In this document: positions 42,714 to 51,640 of the stretch, piece after piece
Layout of the letters: every line of letters starts with the position of its first letter
Position numbering within the stretch: the stretch's first letter is position 1
Assembly (NCBI GenBank): GCA_030432315.1
Contig: JAUIHM010000001.1
Coordinates: forward strand, 1-64,000
Direction of reading: 5' to 3'
DNA length: 64,000 nucleotides
Source: Alphaproteobacteria bacterium
GTDB lineage: Bacteria; Pseudomonadota; Alphaproteobacteria; Rhodobacterales; Rhodobacteraceae
Program-made: the position numbers and the translations under genes
Notes under the pieces: model-generated
Databases searched by the model: none
What the model saw: the letters and a program-made list of their open reading frames with translations, nothing else
What the model was told of the DNA's origin: nothing

Positions 42714-43520
42714 ATGCTGAATGAAGGTCTTTTGCGCCTCGGGTTCTTTCTGGCGATATTCTGTGTCCTGGCAATTCTGGAAACCGCATATCCGCGCCGC
42801 ACGCGGCGCCTGACGCGGAAACGCCGATGGACCGCCAACTGGACGCTGGTGCTTGCCGATACGCTGCTGCTGCGCCTGATGGCGCTTGCTCTGCCGCTCC
42901 TGGCCATTGGCGCGGCGGTGGACGCCGCCTCACGCGGCTGGGGGCTGTTCAATATCCTCGACCTGTCCTGGGCCACGAACCTCATCCTGACGGTTCTGGT
43001 TTTTGACCTGCTGATATGGGCACAGCACGTCCTGATGCACAAAGTCCCGTTCCTGTGGCGGTTTCATCAGGTCCACCATTCCGATGAAGACATCGACGTA
43101 ACCACCGCTATCCGCTTTCATCCAGTTGAGATCGCACTTTCCATGCTGGTGAAAATCGGCGCCGTCTATCTGCTGGGCGCTTCGCCGCTTGCGGTACTCG
43201 TGTTTGAAATCGTCCTGAACGGCTCTGCGATGTTCAATCACTCGAACCTCAGGCTTTCCGAGCGGGCGGATTCCTTCTGGCGCAAAATCGTCGTTACTCC
43301 GGACATGCACCGCGTGCATCATTCGACGCTCCGGGCAGAGCACGACAGGAATTACGGCTTTTGCCTCTCGATATGGGACCGCATCTTCAAAACCTATCTC
43401 GCGCAGCCTGCGTCCGGTCACACCGGGATGAAAATCGGCCTGCGATGGCAGGACGGGCACAGTTCGCGGATTGGCTGGCTTCTGACCCTGCCATTCCAAC
43501 GCCGGTCCAGCGGAAGCTGA
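42714..43520 (+). CDS. Sterol desaturase/fatty acid hydroxylase family membrane protein
   Basis: Histidine clusters HVLMHK, WRFHQVHH, NHSN, HRVHHS. Confidence 0.9.
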   Translation: MLNEGLLRLGFFLAIFCVLAILETAYPRRTRRLTRKRRWTANWTLVLADTLLLRLMALALPLLAIGAAVDAASRGWGLFNILDLSWATNLILTVLVFDLLIWAQHVLMHKVPFLWRFHQVHHSDEDIDVTTAIRFHPVEIALSMLVKIGAVYLLGASPLAVLVFEIVLNGSAMFNHSNLRLSERADSFWRKIVVTPDMHRVHHSTLRAEHDRNYGFCLSIWDRIFKTYLAQPASGHTGMKIGLRWQDGHSSRIGWLLTLPFQRRSSGS

Positions 43521-43579
43521 ACGGACGGTCTACCCGCACCCTCCACCCGAAACCCCGCCGCTGCCAATGGATCCAGGAC

Positions 43580-44092
43580 ATGAAACGACTGATTGTAATG
43601 CGCCACGCAAAATCCAGCTGGGCGGAGTCAGGGGTCAGGGACTTCGACCGGCCACTGAACGGACGCGGCGAACGCAGCGTGCCGCTGATCGGCCGCTGGC
43701 TGCAGGATCGGGATGCGATCCCGGACGGCGCACTGGTTTCTGCTTCGCTGCGCACCCGGCAGACCCTGACCCTGCTCGCGGATGTACTGGGCGAAATCCG
43801 GGCAGATCTCAGGCCCGATCTCTATCTGGCCGAAAGTGAAGTGATCCTGCAGACGATCCGCACATCCGCTTTCGCCGAAACCCTGCTGATCCTGGCGCAT
43901 CAGCCAGGTATCGGCGAATTCGCCGCCCGCATCCTGCGGCAGAAACCCACGCAGGAAGGCTTCGCGCGATACCCGACGGCTGCAGCCGCAATCATCGACC
44001 TTGACATTGCCAACTGGGCAGATCTCGGCTGGGCCGGAGGGGAACTGAGCGCATTCGTCGTGCCGCGCCAGCTTGACGCAACCGCAAACTGA
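43580..44092 (+). CDS. SixA-like phosphohistidine phosphatase (histidine phosphatase superfamily)
   Basis: MKRLIVMRHAKSSWAESGVRDFDRPLNGRGER; LILAHQPGIGEFA. Confidence 0.9.
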   Translation: MKRLIVMRHAKSSWAESGVRDFDRPLNGRGERSVPLIGRWLQDRDAIPDGALVSASLRTRQTLTLLADVLGEIRADLRPDLYLAESEVILQTIRTSAFAETLLILAHQPGIGEFAARILRQKPTQEGFARYPTAAAAIIDLDIANWADLGWAGGELSAFVVPRQLDATAN

Positions 44093-44230
44093 TACCTTTC
44101 CCCGGTTTGACCGAAACGGCAAACCGATCCGGGCAAGCGCGTCAAACAGAACCGGATTCTGCACGTTTTGGTCTGGACGGGACAGGCGTTCGCGCAGAAA
44201 CTTTCCATGCTGATGAAATGCGGGGGGAAG

Positions 44231-44932
44231 ATGCGCAGAATTGTGGTAACCGGGGGCACCCGCGGAATTGGGGCGGGCGTGGCCGCCGTGCTGGCGGAAG
44301 CCGGTTGCGAGGTGATTGCCGCCAGTGTTTCACAGGCGGAGATCGATACATTCTCCGGACCGGACGGGATCGAATGCCGGCTGCTTGACGTGACCGACGA
44401 CGCCTCGGTTGCCGCACTGTTTTCCGGCCTCGACCGGCTCGACGGACTGGTCAACTGTGCCGGCATTCTCAGCCGCGGCCGGGAATACGAAATCGACGTG
44501 TTCCGGCGCGTGCTCGAGGTCAATCTGACCGGGACAATGCGCTGTTGCCTTGCTGCCCATCCGCTTCTGGCCGAGTCCGGCGGGGCGATTGTCAACACCG
44601 CCTCGATGCTCAGCACCTTCGGCGGTCCGCTGGTCCCGGCCTATTCCGCCTCCAAGGGCGGGGTGGCGCAGCTGACCAAGGCTCTGGCGGGGAATTGGGC
44701 ATCGGTCGGCATACGGGTCAACGCCGTTGCACCCGGCTGGATCGAGACGGAAATGACTCAGGGCCTGCGGGATGCGCCCGAGCGCGAAGCGGCGATCCTC
44801 GCACGGACGCCGCTCAACCGCTGGGGCAAGCCGGCGGAGGTCGGTGCCCTGGTTAAATGGCTGCTGTCCGAAGAAGCGAAATTCGTCACCGGATCGGTCT
44901 ACCCGGTCGATGGTGGCTACCTGGCAATGTAA
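44231..44932 (+). CDS. SDR-family oxidoreductase
   Basis: VVTGGTRGIGAGVAAVLAEAG; YSASKGGVAQLTKALA; C-terminal VTGSVYPVDGGY. Confidence 0.94.
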   Translation: MRRIVVTGGTRGIGAGVAAVLAEAGCEVIAASVSQAEIDTFSGPDGIECRLLDVTDDASVAALFSGLDRLDGLVNCAGILSRGREYEIDVFRRVLEVNLTGTMRCCLAAHPLLAESGGAIVNTASMLSTFGGPLVPAYSASKGGVAQLTKALAGNWASVGIRVNAVAPGWIETEMTQGLRDAPEREAAILARTPLNRWGKPAEVGALVKWLLSEEAKFVTGSVYPVDGGYLAM

Positions 44933-44943
44933 GGAGATGAAGA

Positions 44944-45474
44944 ATGGCTGACGGAGACGAAACGGCGGACACGTCGCGCATGCCGTACCAGCTGCCCTTT
45001 CCGAAAGAGGCGCTGGACGAAATCGTGGTTCCGGACGCGGTGCCGGAGGATGACCGGCTTTGGGTCCCTCAGGCGGAAAATGTCTGGTTCCGCCCCCTGT
45101 GCCTGAACCGGTCGCAGGGCTACTGGATGAACCTGCTCAAGGTGAAAAAGGCCGGAGTGCTGTCGCGTCACCGCCATCCGCAGCCGGTGCACGGCTATGT
45201 GATCAAGGGGCGATGGCACTACCTCGAACATGACTGGATGGCGGAAGTCGGGTCATACGTGTTCGAACCGCCGGGAGAAACCCATACCCTCGTCGTGCCG
45301 GACGGGGTCGAAGAGATGATTACCTATTTTCAGGTCAACGGCGTGATGTGTTACGTTGATCCGTGGGGCAGGGTGACCGGTTACGAAGACGTGTTCACCA
45401 AGATCGACCTGTGCCGCAAGCACTTCACCGAGGTCGGTCTCGGGGCGGACTATGTGGAGCGCTATATCCGCTAG
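44944..45474 (+). CDS. Cupin-domain protein, 2,4'-dihydroxyacetophenone dioxygenase-like
   Basis: VLSRHRHPQPVHGYVIKGRWHYLEHDWMAEVGSYVFEPPGETHTL cupin motifs. Confidence 0.8.
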   Translation: MADGDETADTSRMPYQLPFPKEALDEIVVPDAVPEDDRLWVPQAENVWFRPLCLNRSQGYWMNLLKVKKAGVLSRHRHPQPVHGYVIKGRWHYLEHDWMAEVGSYVFEPPGETHTLVVPDGVEEMITYFQVNGVMCYVDPWGRVTGYEDVFTKIDLCRKHFTEVGLGADYVERYIR

Positions 45475-45489
45475 ACTGCGGGTGTCCGT

Positions 45490-45549
45490 CGGCGGCAGGC
45501 CGGACCACCGGACCGTGCGGAGGCACGGGCCGGAGGTCCGGATCCGCCG
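45490..45549. terminator. Long inverted repeat between convergent cupin and cls genes (candidate bidirectional terminator)
   Basis: Arms 45500-45518 and 45523-45541 pair at 17 of 19 positions with GGAG loop; outer arms cggcgg/ccgccg; no clear T-run. Confidence 0.5.
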
Positions 45550-45559
45550 CAGGACAGAG

Positions 45560-46972
45560 CTAGAGTATCGGAGCGCAGAGACGGGCGACAGGCGCGCCGA
45601 TCCGTATTCCGCGCCGCTGTTTTGCCAGGGGAGTCTCATACAGGTGCGCGTTGCCGAAATCCTCTTCCAGCATTGCAGCCACCTCAGCGGTAAACCCCTG
45701 GTCGAAAAACACCGCCGCCACTTCGAAGTTCAGCCGGCATGACCGGTTGTCGAGGTTGATCGTGCCGATTGCGGCGATGTCGTCATCGACCACGAAGACC
45801 TTCTGATGCAGGAAGCCGGTGTCATACCGCAGGATTTTGGCGCCCGCCGCACGCACTTCGTCGAAATATGCAAAAGCGGCGAGCCAGACGACCCTGTGGT
45901 CAATCCCATCGGGCACGAGAATGCGCACGTCCACGCCGCGCAGTGCCGCCAGTTTGAGGGCCGTCAGAATGTCCACGTCAGGAACAAAGTACGGTGTAGC
46001 GATCCAGATCCGGCTTCTGGCCGAGGCGATGGCATTGCAGAAGTAGAGCGTTCCGGTTTCCTGATCATCGCCGGGGCCGGAGGCAAGAACCAGCCCACGT
46101 GTGTTTGATCCGGTCTGAACGGGTGTCCAGTTGAGCGCCTCCCCAAGCAGTTCGTTGGTTGCCCAGTACCAGTCTTCGGCAAACACCAGCTGCAGCTGGC
46201 TGACCATCGGGCCGGCAATCCGGCAGTAGGTGTCGCGCCAGTGGCCAAATTTCGGATCGCGTCCCATATACTCATCGCCGACATTCAGCCCGCCGACAAA
46301 GCCGGTGGTGCCGTCGGTAATGACGATCTTCCGGTGGTTGCGGAAATTGACCTGAAAGCGGTTGGCGGAGCGGCGCAGGGAATGGATGTCATGCACCTCG
46401 ACACCGCCGCTGCGAAGCTCGTGCCAGAAGGCCCGCGGGGTGCTGGCGCAGCCGATGGCATCATAGAGCAGACGGACGCTGAGACCGTCGCGTGCCCGGG
46501 CGATCAGCCGGGCTTTCAGATCCCGTCCAAGTTCGTCGTCATGTATGATGAAATACTGCACGACGATGTAATGCTGCGCCCGGTCGATCGCATCGAAAAT
46601 CGCACCGAACGTGGCGTCACCGTCAACCAGAAGGTGGACCTCATTTCCGGAAACGATCGGTACTTCCGCCAGACGGCAGAATGCGGTTTCCGCGGGCCGC
46701 CGGCTTCCGTCGCCATCGTCATGTCCGGTGTGCTGGTCGAACATTGCCTGAATCCGGTCTGCCGCGTCCCGGCGTGCCGAAATGTAACCACGGTATCGCG
46801 AATGCCCGAGGAAGAGATATGCGGGTACAGCGAAATGCGGTGCCGCAAGCAGAAACACTACCCAGCCAATCGATCCCTGGGGGGTACGGCTTTGGTTGAT
46901 TGCGCGAAAGGCAAACAGGATTGCGACCGCCTCCATTGCGATAAAAAAGAACGTTACCAAGACTGCATACAT
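45560..46972 (-). CDS. cls: Cardiolipin synthase (PLD superfamily)
   Basis: Two HKD motifs: HRKIVITDG and HQKVFVVDDD; N-terminal TM segments; start chosen inside ORF 45560..47170. Confidence 0.93.
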   Translation of the reverse strand: MYAVLVTFFFIAMEAVAILFAFRAINQSRTPQGSIGWVVFLLAAPHFAVPAYLFLGHSRYRGYISARRDAADRIQAMFDQHTGHDDGDGSRRPAETAFCRLAEVPIVSGNEVHLLVDGDATFGAIFDAIDRAQHYIVVQYFIIHDDELGRDLKARLIARARDGLSVRLLYDAIGCASTPRAFWHELRSGGVEVHDIHSLRRSANRFQVNFRNHRKIVITDGTTGFVGGLNVGDEYMGRDPKFGHWRDTYCRIAGPMVSQLQLVFAEDWYWATNELLGEALNWTPVQTGSNTRGLVLASGPGDDQETGTLYFCNAIASARSRIWIATPYFVPDVDILTALKLAALRGVDVRILVPDGIDHRVVWLAAFAYFDEVRAAGAKILRYDTGFLHQKVFVVDDDIAAIGTINLDNRSCRLNFEVAAVFFDQGFTAEVAAMLEEDFGNAHLYETPLAKQRRGIRIGAPVARLCAPIL

Positions 46973-47509
46973 CGGTTGGTCCCACTGCCTCCCTAATTCC
47001 CTGCCCCAGGGTGATTCGTACTTTGCACGGCCAAAGTGCCGTGGTTCCACAACCCTATAGCGAATTTTCCCGGCTGGGCATCCTTCAACGGGACTGACCT
47101 CGCCGGAGGCGGCGCTTTTGCGCGAAGACACCACAAATTCGCATGTGCACATGCGGCAAAATACCAGCAATTGAACAAGAAATCAGCAGGAAGTTTGAAG
47201 GTTATATTGCAATGCAATATTTCCCTTGCGTGGCGGCATCAACGGGTACACTCTGTCCTTGGGTGAGCGGTTCGGACCGCAACGGCGAATCCGGACAGCC
47301 TCGCGAGGGTAAGATGGTGTGTTGTAACGAGTTCCTGAGTTTTTGCTGATCCGTCACGTCCGGGCTGTATTCGGCGATGACAAACGACCCGCGTCATGTA
47401 CCGGCGCGCCGCTGCGGCGAAGGGTTGCTTCAAGACTGCATGAGTTCCGGCGGGAGTGTCCGTTGACCTGCTGCCTCAGTCAAACCAGCGTCGCTGCGCG
47501 CCTCGCCGG

Positions 47510-47571
47510 GTATAACGAGTATTCGCTCCACGCAGGAGCCGACATTGGCATACCCGGCCCAGGCCGGGTAT
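47510..47571. repeat. REP-like extragenic palindrome plus nearby half-site
   Basis: Perfect 10-bp arms ATACCCGGCC-CA-GGCCGGGTAT at 47550..47571; GCCGGGTAT half-site also present near 47510. Confidence 0.5.
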
Positions 47572-47819
47572 TTGCCGTTGGTGATGCCGGTGTTCGCCAT
47601 TGCCAAATCCCAGGATCGTCTTTTTCGCGTGCCGTTCAACCAGCCGCCGCAACAAACGCAATCCCCTGACAGGCGATATTCACGGCGTCCTCCTGGCAGG
47701 TCGTTGCCGCCCGTCCGCGATCTCTCCGTGCCACAACACTCGGGTGACCCGTCCTGCAACAATGCTCTGACGGCCCGCCCGCGACATCCGGCACGGGCGC
47801 GGCATCGGTGCGTCCGACG

Positions 47820-48743
47820 TCAGTATTTCGAAGGCACGTAAAGTTCCGGCGGCAACACGGCCCGCTCATAGTTCGGATTGAAGACCCGGTCGGGCAGGTG
47901 GATCTCTTCGCTCTCCACCGGTCCATAGGGGATCTGTTTCAGGAAATGGTCGATGCAGTTGAGACGGGCACGCTTCTTGTCGTTCCCCTCGACGATGTAC
48001 CACGGAGCCTCGGGGATGTTGGTGCGGGCAAAGGTCTCTTCTTTCGCCTTGGTGTAGTCTTCCCAGCGAACGCGGCTTTGCAGGTCCATGGGGGAAAGCT
48101 TCCACTGTTTCAGCGGGTCGTGGATCCGCATCAGGAAGCGCATCTGCTGTTCCTCGTCGGTGATCGAGAACCAGTACTTGATCACCCTGATCCCGGAACG
48201 CACCAGCATGCGCTCAAATTCCGGTACGTCGTGAAAGAACTGCTCGACCTGGTCCTCGGTCGCAAACCCCATCACCCGTTCGACCCCTGAGCGGTTGTAC
48301 CATGAGCGGTCAAACAGAACGATTTCACCACCCGCAGGCAGGTGCGGTACATACCGCTGGAAATACCACTGCGTTCTCTCCCGGTCGGTTGGCGCCGGCA
48401 GGGCGACGACGCGGGCAACCCGTGGATTCAGGCGCTGGGTGATGCGCTTGATGACGCCGCCCTTGCCGGCCGAGTCGCGGCCCTCGAAAATGACGACAAT
48501 CTTCTCTTTCGTGTGCTGCACCCAGTCCTGGAGTTTTATCAATTCCGACTGAAGCGCCAAAAGCTGGCGGAAATAGTCTACCCGGGGGATGCTCGGTGGA
48601 TGGGATTTTCGGTAGATCCTGCGGATTTCCATCGACAGAGCCGGTTCGGAAATCTCCAGTTCATAGTCTTCATCGAGTGAATCGGCCAATTCAGCCTCGA
48701 GCCAGTCCAGTCCCGGTTTATCGCTGTCGTGATGGTCATCCAT
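47820..48743 (-). CDS. ppk2: Polyphosphate kinase 2 family protein
   Basis: Walker A FEGRDSAGKGGVIKRITQ; Walker B VLFDRSWYNRSGVERVMGF. Confidence 0.95.
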   Translation of the reverse strand: MDDHHDSDKPGLDWLEAELADSLDEDYELEISEPALSMEIRRIYRKSHPPSIPRVDYFRQLLALQSELIKLQDWVQHTKEKIVVIFEGRDSAGKGGVIKRITQRLNPRVARVVALPAPTDRERTQWYFQRYVPHLPAGGEIVLFDRSWYNRSGVERVMGFATEDQVEQFFHDVPEFERMLVRSGIRVIKYWFSITDEEQQMRFLMRIHDPLKQWKLSPMDLQSRVRWEDYTKAKEETFARTNIPEAPWYIVEGNDKKRARLNCIDHFLKQIPYGPVESEEIHLPDRVFNPNYERAVLPPELYVPSKY

Positions 48744-48946
48744 GCCGCGTTCCCCTGTGCAACCACCCCTCCATTACCGATCGGGGCCGCCGACGAAAGT
48801 GAATGTTTTTTGACAGGTCATCCGCCTGTCCGTTCAACCCGATTGGCCCGGAAAACGGCTCTCCTGCGGGCCGACTTTGCCGCCGGCTGTGCCGGGAAAT
48901 GCGGCGGATCGTCCGTCGACGCGGCAGTCGCCGGCCCGGCAAACGT

Positions 48947-49609
48947 TCACGGCCCGGGGGTGGCCCGCTCGCCAAAGATGGCGGATCCGACCCGGACATG
49001 GGTCGCACCGCAGGCGATCGCGGTCTCGAAATCCCCGGACATGCCCATGGACAGACCCTCGAGGCCGTTGCGGGCAGCACATTCGCGCAGCATCCGAAAA
49101 TGCGGCACGGGATCTTCGTCGGCCGGAGGGATCGCCATCAGGCCATAGATCGGCAGGTCAAATTCCGTGCGGCAGCTGTCCAGGAACCGGTCAAGACCGT
49201 CCGGATCGATCCCGGCCTTCTGCGGCTCCCTGCCGGTGTTGACCTGAACGAAAAGGGTAGGGCACCGGCCCCGGTTCTGCACCGCCTGGGAGAGTTTGCG
49301 CGCAAGACTTTCCCGGTCGAGACTGTGAATCGCCTGAAAGAGTTCCAGTGCCCGGTTGAGCTTGTTTGTCTGCAACGGACCGATGAGATGCAGTTCGATC
49401 CCGTCGAACTCCGCTTGAAAGTCCGGCCACCTGCCAAAGGCTTCCTGGACGCGGTTTTCGCCGAAAACCCTTTGTCCCTGTTCAAGCACCGACCTGACGC
49501 GGTCCGCCGGCTGCACTTTGGAAACCGCGATCAGTTTTACCCCGCCGGCATCGCGTCCGGCATCGGTGACGGCCTGGGCAAGGCGGGATTGAATCGAGGC
49601 AAGTGTCAT
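48947..49609 (-). CDS. yggS: YggS-family PLP homeostasis protein
   Basis: LIAVSKVQPADRVRSVLEQGQRVFGENRVQEA; FVQVNTGREPQKAG; LSMGMSGDFETAIACGATHVRVGSAIFG. Confidence 0.95.
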   Translation of the reverse strand: MTLASIQSRLAQAVTDAGRDAGGVKLIAVSKVQPADRVRSVLEQGQRVFGENRVQEAFGRWPDFQAEFDGIELHLIGPLQTNKLNRALELFQAIHSLDRESLARKLSQAVQNRGRCPTLFVQVNTGREPQKAGIDPDGLDRFLDSCRTEFDLPIYGLMAIPPADEDPVPHFRMLRECAARNGLEGLSMGMSGDFETAIACGATHVRVGSAIFGERATPGP

Positions 49610-49681
49610 GGGACCGTCCAGGGTTCGCTGTTCTGCCCTGTCTAGCCGCACCGCGGGCAAACGAAAACCCCGCAGCCCAAA

Positions 49682-49710
49682 AAGGAAAAGGCGGACCGGA
49701 GGTCCGCCTT
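49682..49710 (-). terminator. Rho-independent terminator of the porin gene
   Basis: Perfect 10-bp stem aaggcggacc/ggtccgcctt; on the minus strand followed by ttcctttt. Confidence 0.85.
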
Positions 49711-49735
49711 CCCGAAGTAGAGATCCTGTAAGGGA

Positions 49736-50806
49736 TCAGAACGACATTTTGATACCGAAGTCGCCGCGCTGGTTGCCGTTGTACGTGCGGACGATACCGC
49801 CGTTAACGGAAGCGCCGCCACCGAGGTCGTAAGCAGCGGTCAGACCGTAGGAGTCGGAACCGTTACCAACGGTGTCATCGTCGGTCGAGATCTTCTCGCC
49901 GTCGTAACCCTTGGCAGTCAGCAGCTTGGAGTAGTAGGCGCCAACCGTGAAGGCGTCGTAACCGGCAGTACCACCAACGTGGATCGTGTCGAGTTCTGCG
50001 TCGTCTGCTTCAGCTGCAGTGTAAACTACGCCGAAGGAGAAGTTGCTGTAGCCAACCGACATGCTTGCGGAGAACTGGTTGCCGCCAGGAACTTCGGTTT
50101 CCGAAGCCAGAACCGGCACGAGAACCTCGGTGCCGTCAGCGAGCGTTGCGGTGGTGTACGAAGCGTCAGCGAACGAGGTGAACTCAGCGAAGCTGTTGTA
50201 ACCCAGGCCTGCGCCGAGTTCCCAGTCGCCGTAGCTGCCGGCCCAGCCGCCACCAACAACGATGTCACGCAGGGTGCGGTCGGACGAAACCGAGATGCCG
50301 AAGCCCATGATGTCGAAGTCGTAACGGACGGTCGGGCGTGCGTTCGGGTTGTTCGCGAACTGCAGGCTGTCGTCGTTGTCGAAACCACCACCGTTCGAGA
50401 AGAACGGAGTTTCGTTCTGATCGGACAGACCGGTCAGCGAGAGGTTGCCCGGAACGTCGCCAACCCAGTTTTCGTCAGCACCGGCGGTGTCGCCGAAGGT
50501 CAGGGTACCGAAGTTGCCGGAAACAAATGCCGAACCTGCTTTACCGGCAGCGCCGTTTACGGAGTTGTCAGCGCGGACGCTGGCACCGAAGGTGATGCCG
50601 CTGTCGGTTTCACCGGTCATGTTGACGCCGAAACGGACACGCGAAGTGGTGGTCAGCTCGGACCCTTCGTTGATGCCGCCTTTTGCGTCCTTGTCATACA
50701 ACAGACCCAAACGTGCGTCTCCGAAGAGGGAGATGCCCTGGGCCGAAGCCATGCCGCCGAGCAGGAGTGCTGCGGAGGCGGTCGTTGCGAAGAGAACCGT
50801 TTTCAT
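49736..50806 (-). CDS. Outer-membrane porin (alphaproteobacterial gram-negative porin)
   Basis: Signal peptide MKTVLFATTASAALLLGGMASAQG; beta-barrel pattern ending in F (GDFGIKMSF). Confidence 0.93.
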   Translation of the reverse strand: MKTVLFATTASAALLLGGMASAQGISLFGDARLGLLYDKDAKGGINEGSELTTTSRVRFGVNMTGETDSGITFGASVRADNSVNGAAGKAGSAFVSGNFGTLTFGDTAGADENWVGDVPGNLSLTGLSDQNETPFFSNGGGFDNDDSLQFANNPNARPTVRYDFDIMGFGISVSSDRTLRDIVVGGGWAGSYGDWELGAGLGYNSFAEFTSFADASYTTATLADGTEVLVPVLASETEVPGGNQFSASMSVGYSNFSFGVVYTAAEADDAELDTIHVGGTAGYDAFTVGAYYSKLLTAKGYDGEKISTDDDTVGNGSDSYGLTAAYDLGGGASVNGGIVRTYNGNQRGDFGIKMSF

Positions 50807-51084
50807 CGCTTAATCCTCATTGTTTCTTGTTTGAAACCTGTCTCAAACCCGGTTTATCCGGATCAGATGCCCTTTCTTCATCCAAACGGGTCCATCCGGT
50901 CAAGCAGTTGGGATATCCCGCTTTCTTTTGACTCGCATATTGATGCAGCTTTGCCACACTGCGGGTCGGGTGCCCGGGGCGGGCGGAGCGCGGGCGGAAT
51001 ACCCCATTATGCTTTATACTTGCCGACCCTGCATCGAGACTTTACACACCTGCAGACATCATCTCCAGGGACAATGACCGCCTC

Positions 51085-51588
51085 GTGACCAGGAACCGTG
51101 CACTACCGTTGATTCTTCTGCTGGCCGGAGTGTGGAGCGGCCTGTCGGGATGCAATTACGCAGTGGGAACCAATGCCGAGGAGCGTGAAAGCCTGCGCCT
51201 GCAGCGCCAGCAGCGTGACATGGGGCAGAACCCCAATTCATTCTTCGATCTGTTCATCAAGCAGCCGGACCCGGACCGCGGTGTCGCGGTCAACCGCTAC
51301 CTGTGGGAGGCCGCCCTCGATACCGTCGCGTTTCTGCCCCTGGATACCGCGGATCCGTTTTCCGGTCTGATCATCACCGGCTGGGGGCAGGTTGCCAACG
51401 CCGGTTCCTACCGCGTTACGATATATATTTCCGATCCGGCGCTGGACGCCCGATCCCTCAAAGTCGCGGCCTACCGGATGCAGGGGGGGCGCGCCGTTGC
51501 GGTGTCCACCGAGGAAAACCGCAAGCTGGAAGACTCGATCCTGACGCGGGCTCGCCAGATCCGGATTCAGGACACCATCCGCATCTGA
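51085..51588 (+). CDS. DUF3576-like lipoprotein
   Basis: Lipobox [38 protein letters not shown]; upstream of leuS-lptE-holA; GTG start. Confidence 0.8.
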   Translation: MTRNRALPLILLLAGVWSGLSGCNYAVGTNAEERESLRLQRQQRDMGQNPNSFFDLFIKQPDPDRGVAVNRYLWEAALDTVAFLPLDTADPFSGLIITGWGQVANAGSYRVTIYISDPALDARSLKVAAYRMQGGRAVAVSTEENRKLEDSILTRARQIRIQDTIRI

Positions 51589-51640
51589 CGGTCCTGGCCC
51601 GCCCCCTGGATCGGAACACTCAGGAGAGAGAATAGCCGCC

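Noticed and set aside
47343-47762. Small ORFs (108 and 110 aa) in the cls-ppk2 island
   Set aside because: Both cross the palindromes, lack RBS and domains, and overlap on opposite strands; more likely non-coding.
48812-48830. gacaggtcatccgcctgtc hairpin upstream of ppk2 as a terminator
   Set aside because: The T-run precedes the stem on the plus strand and is an A-run on the minus strand, so wrong orientation for an intrinsic terminator.
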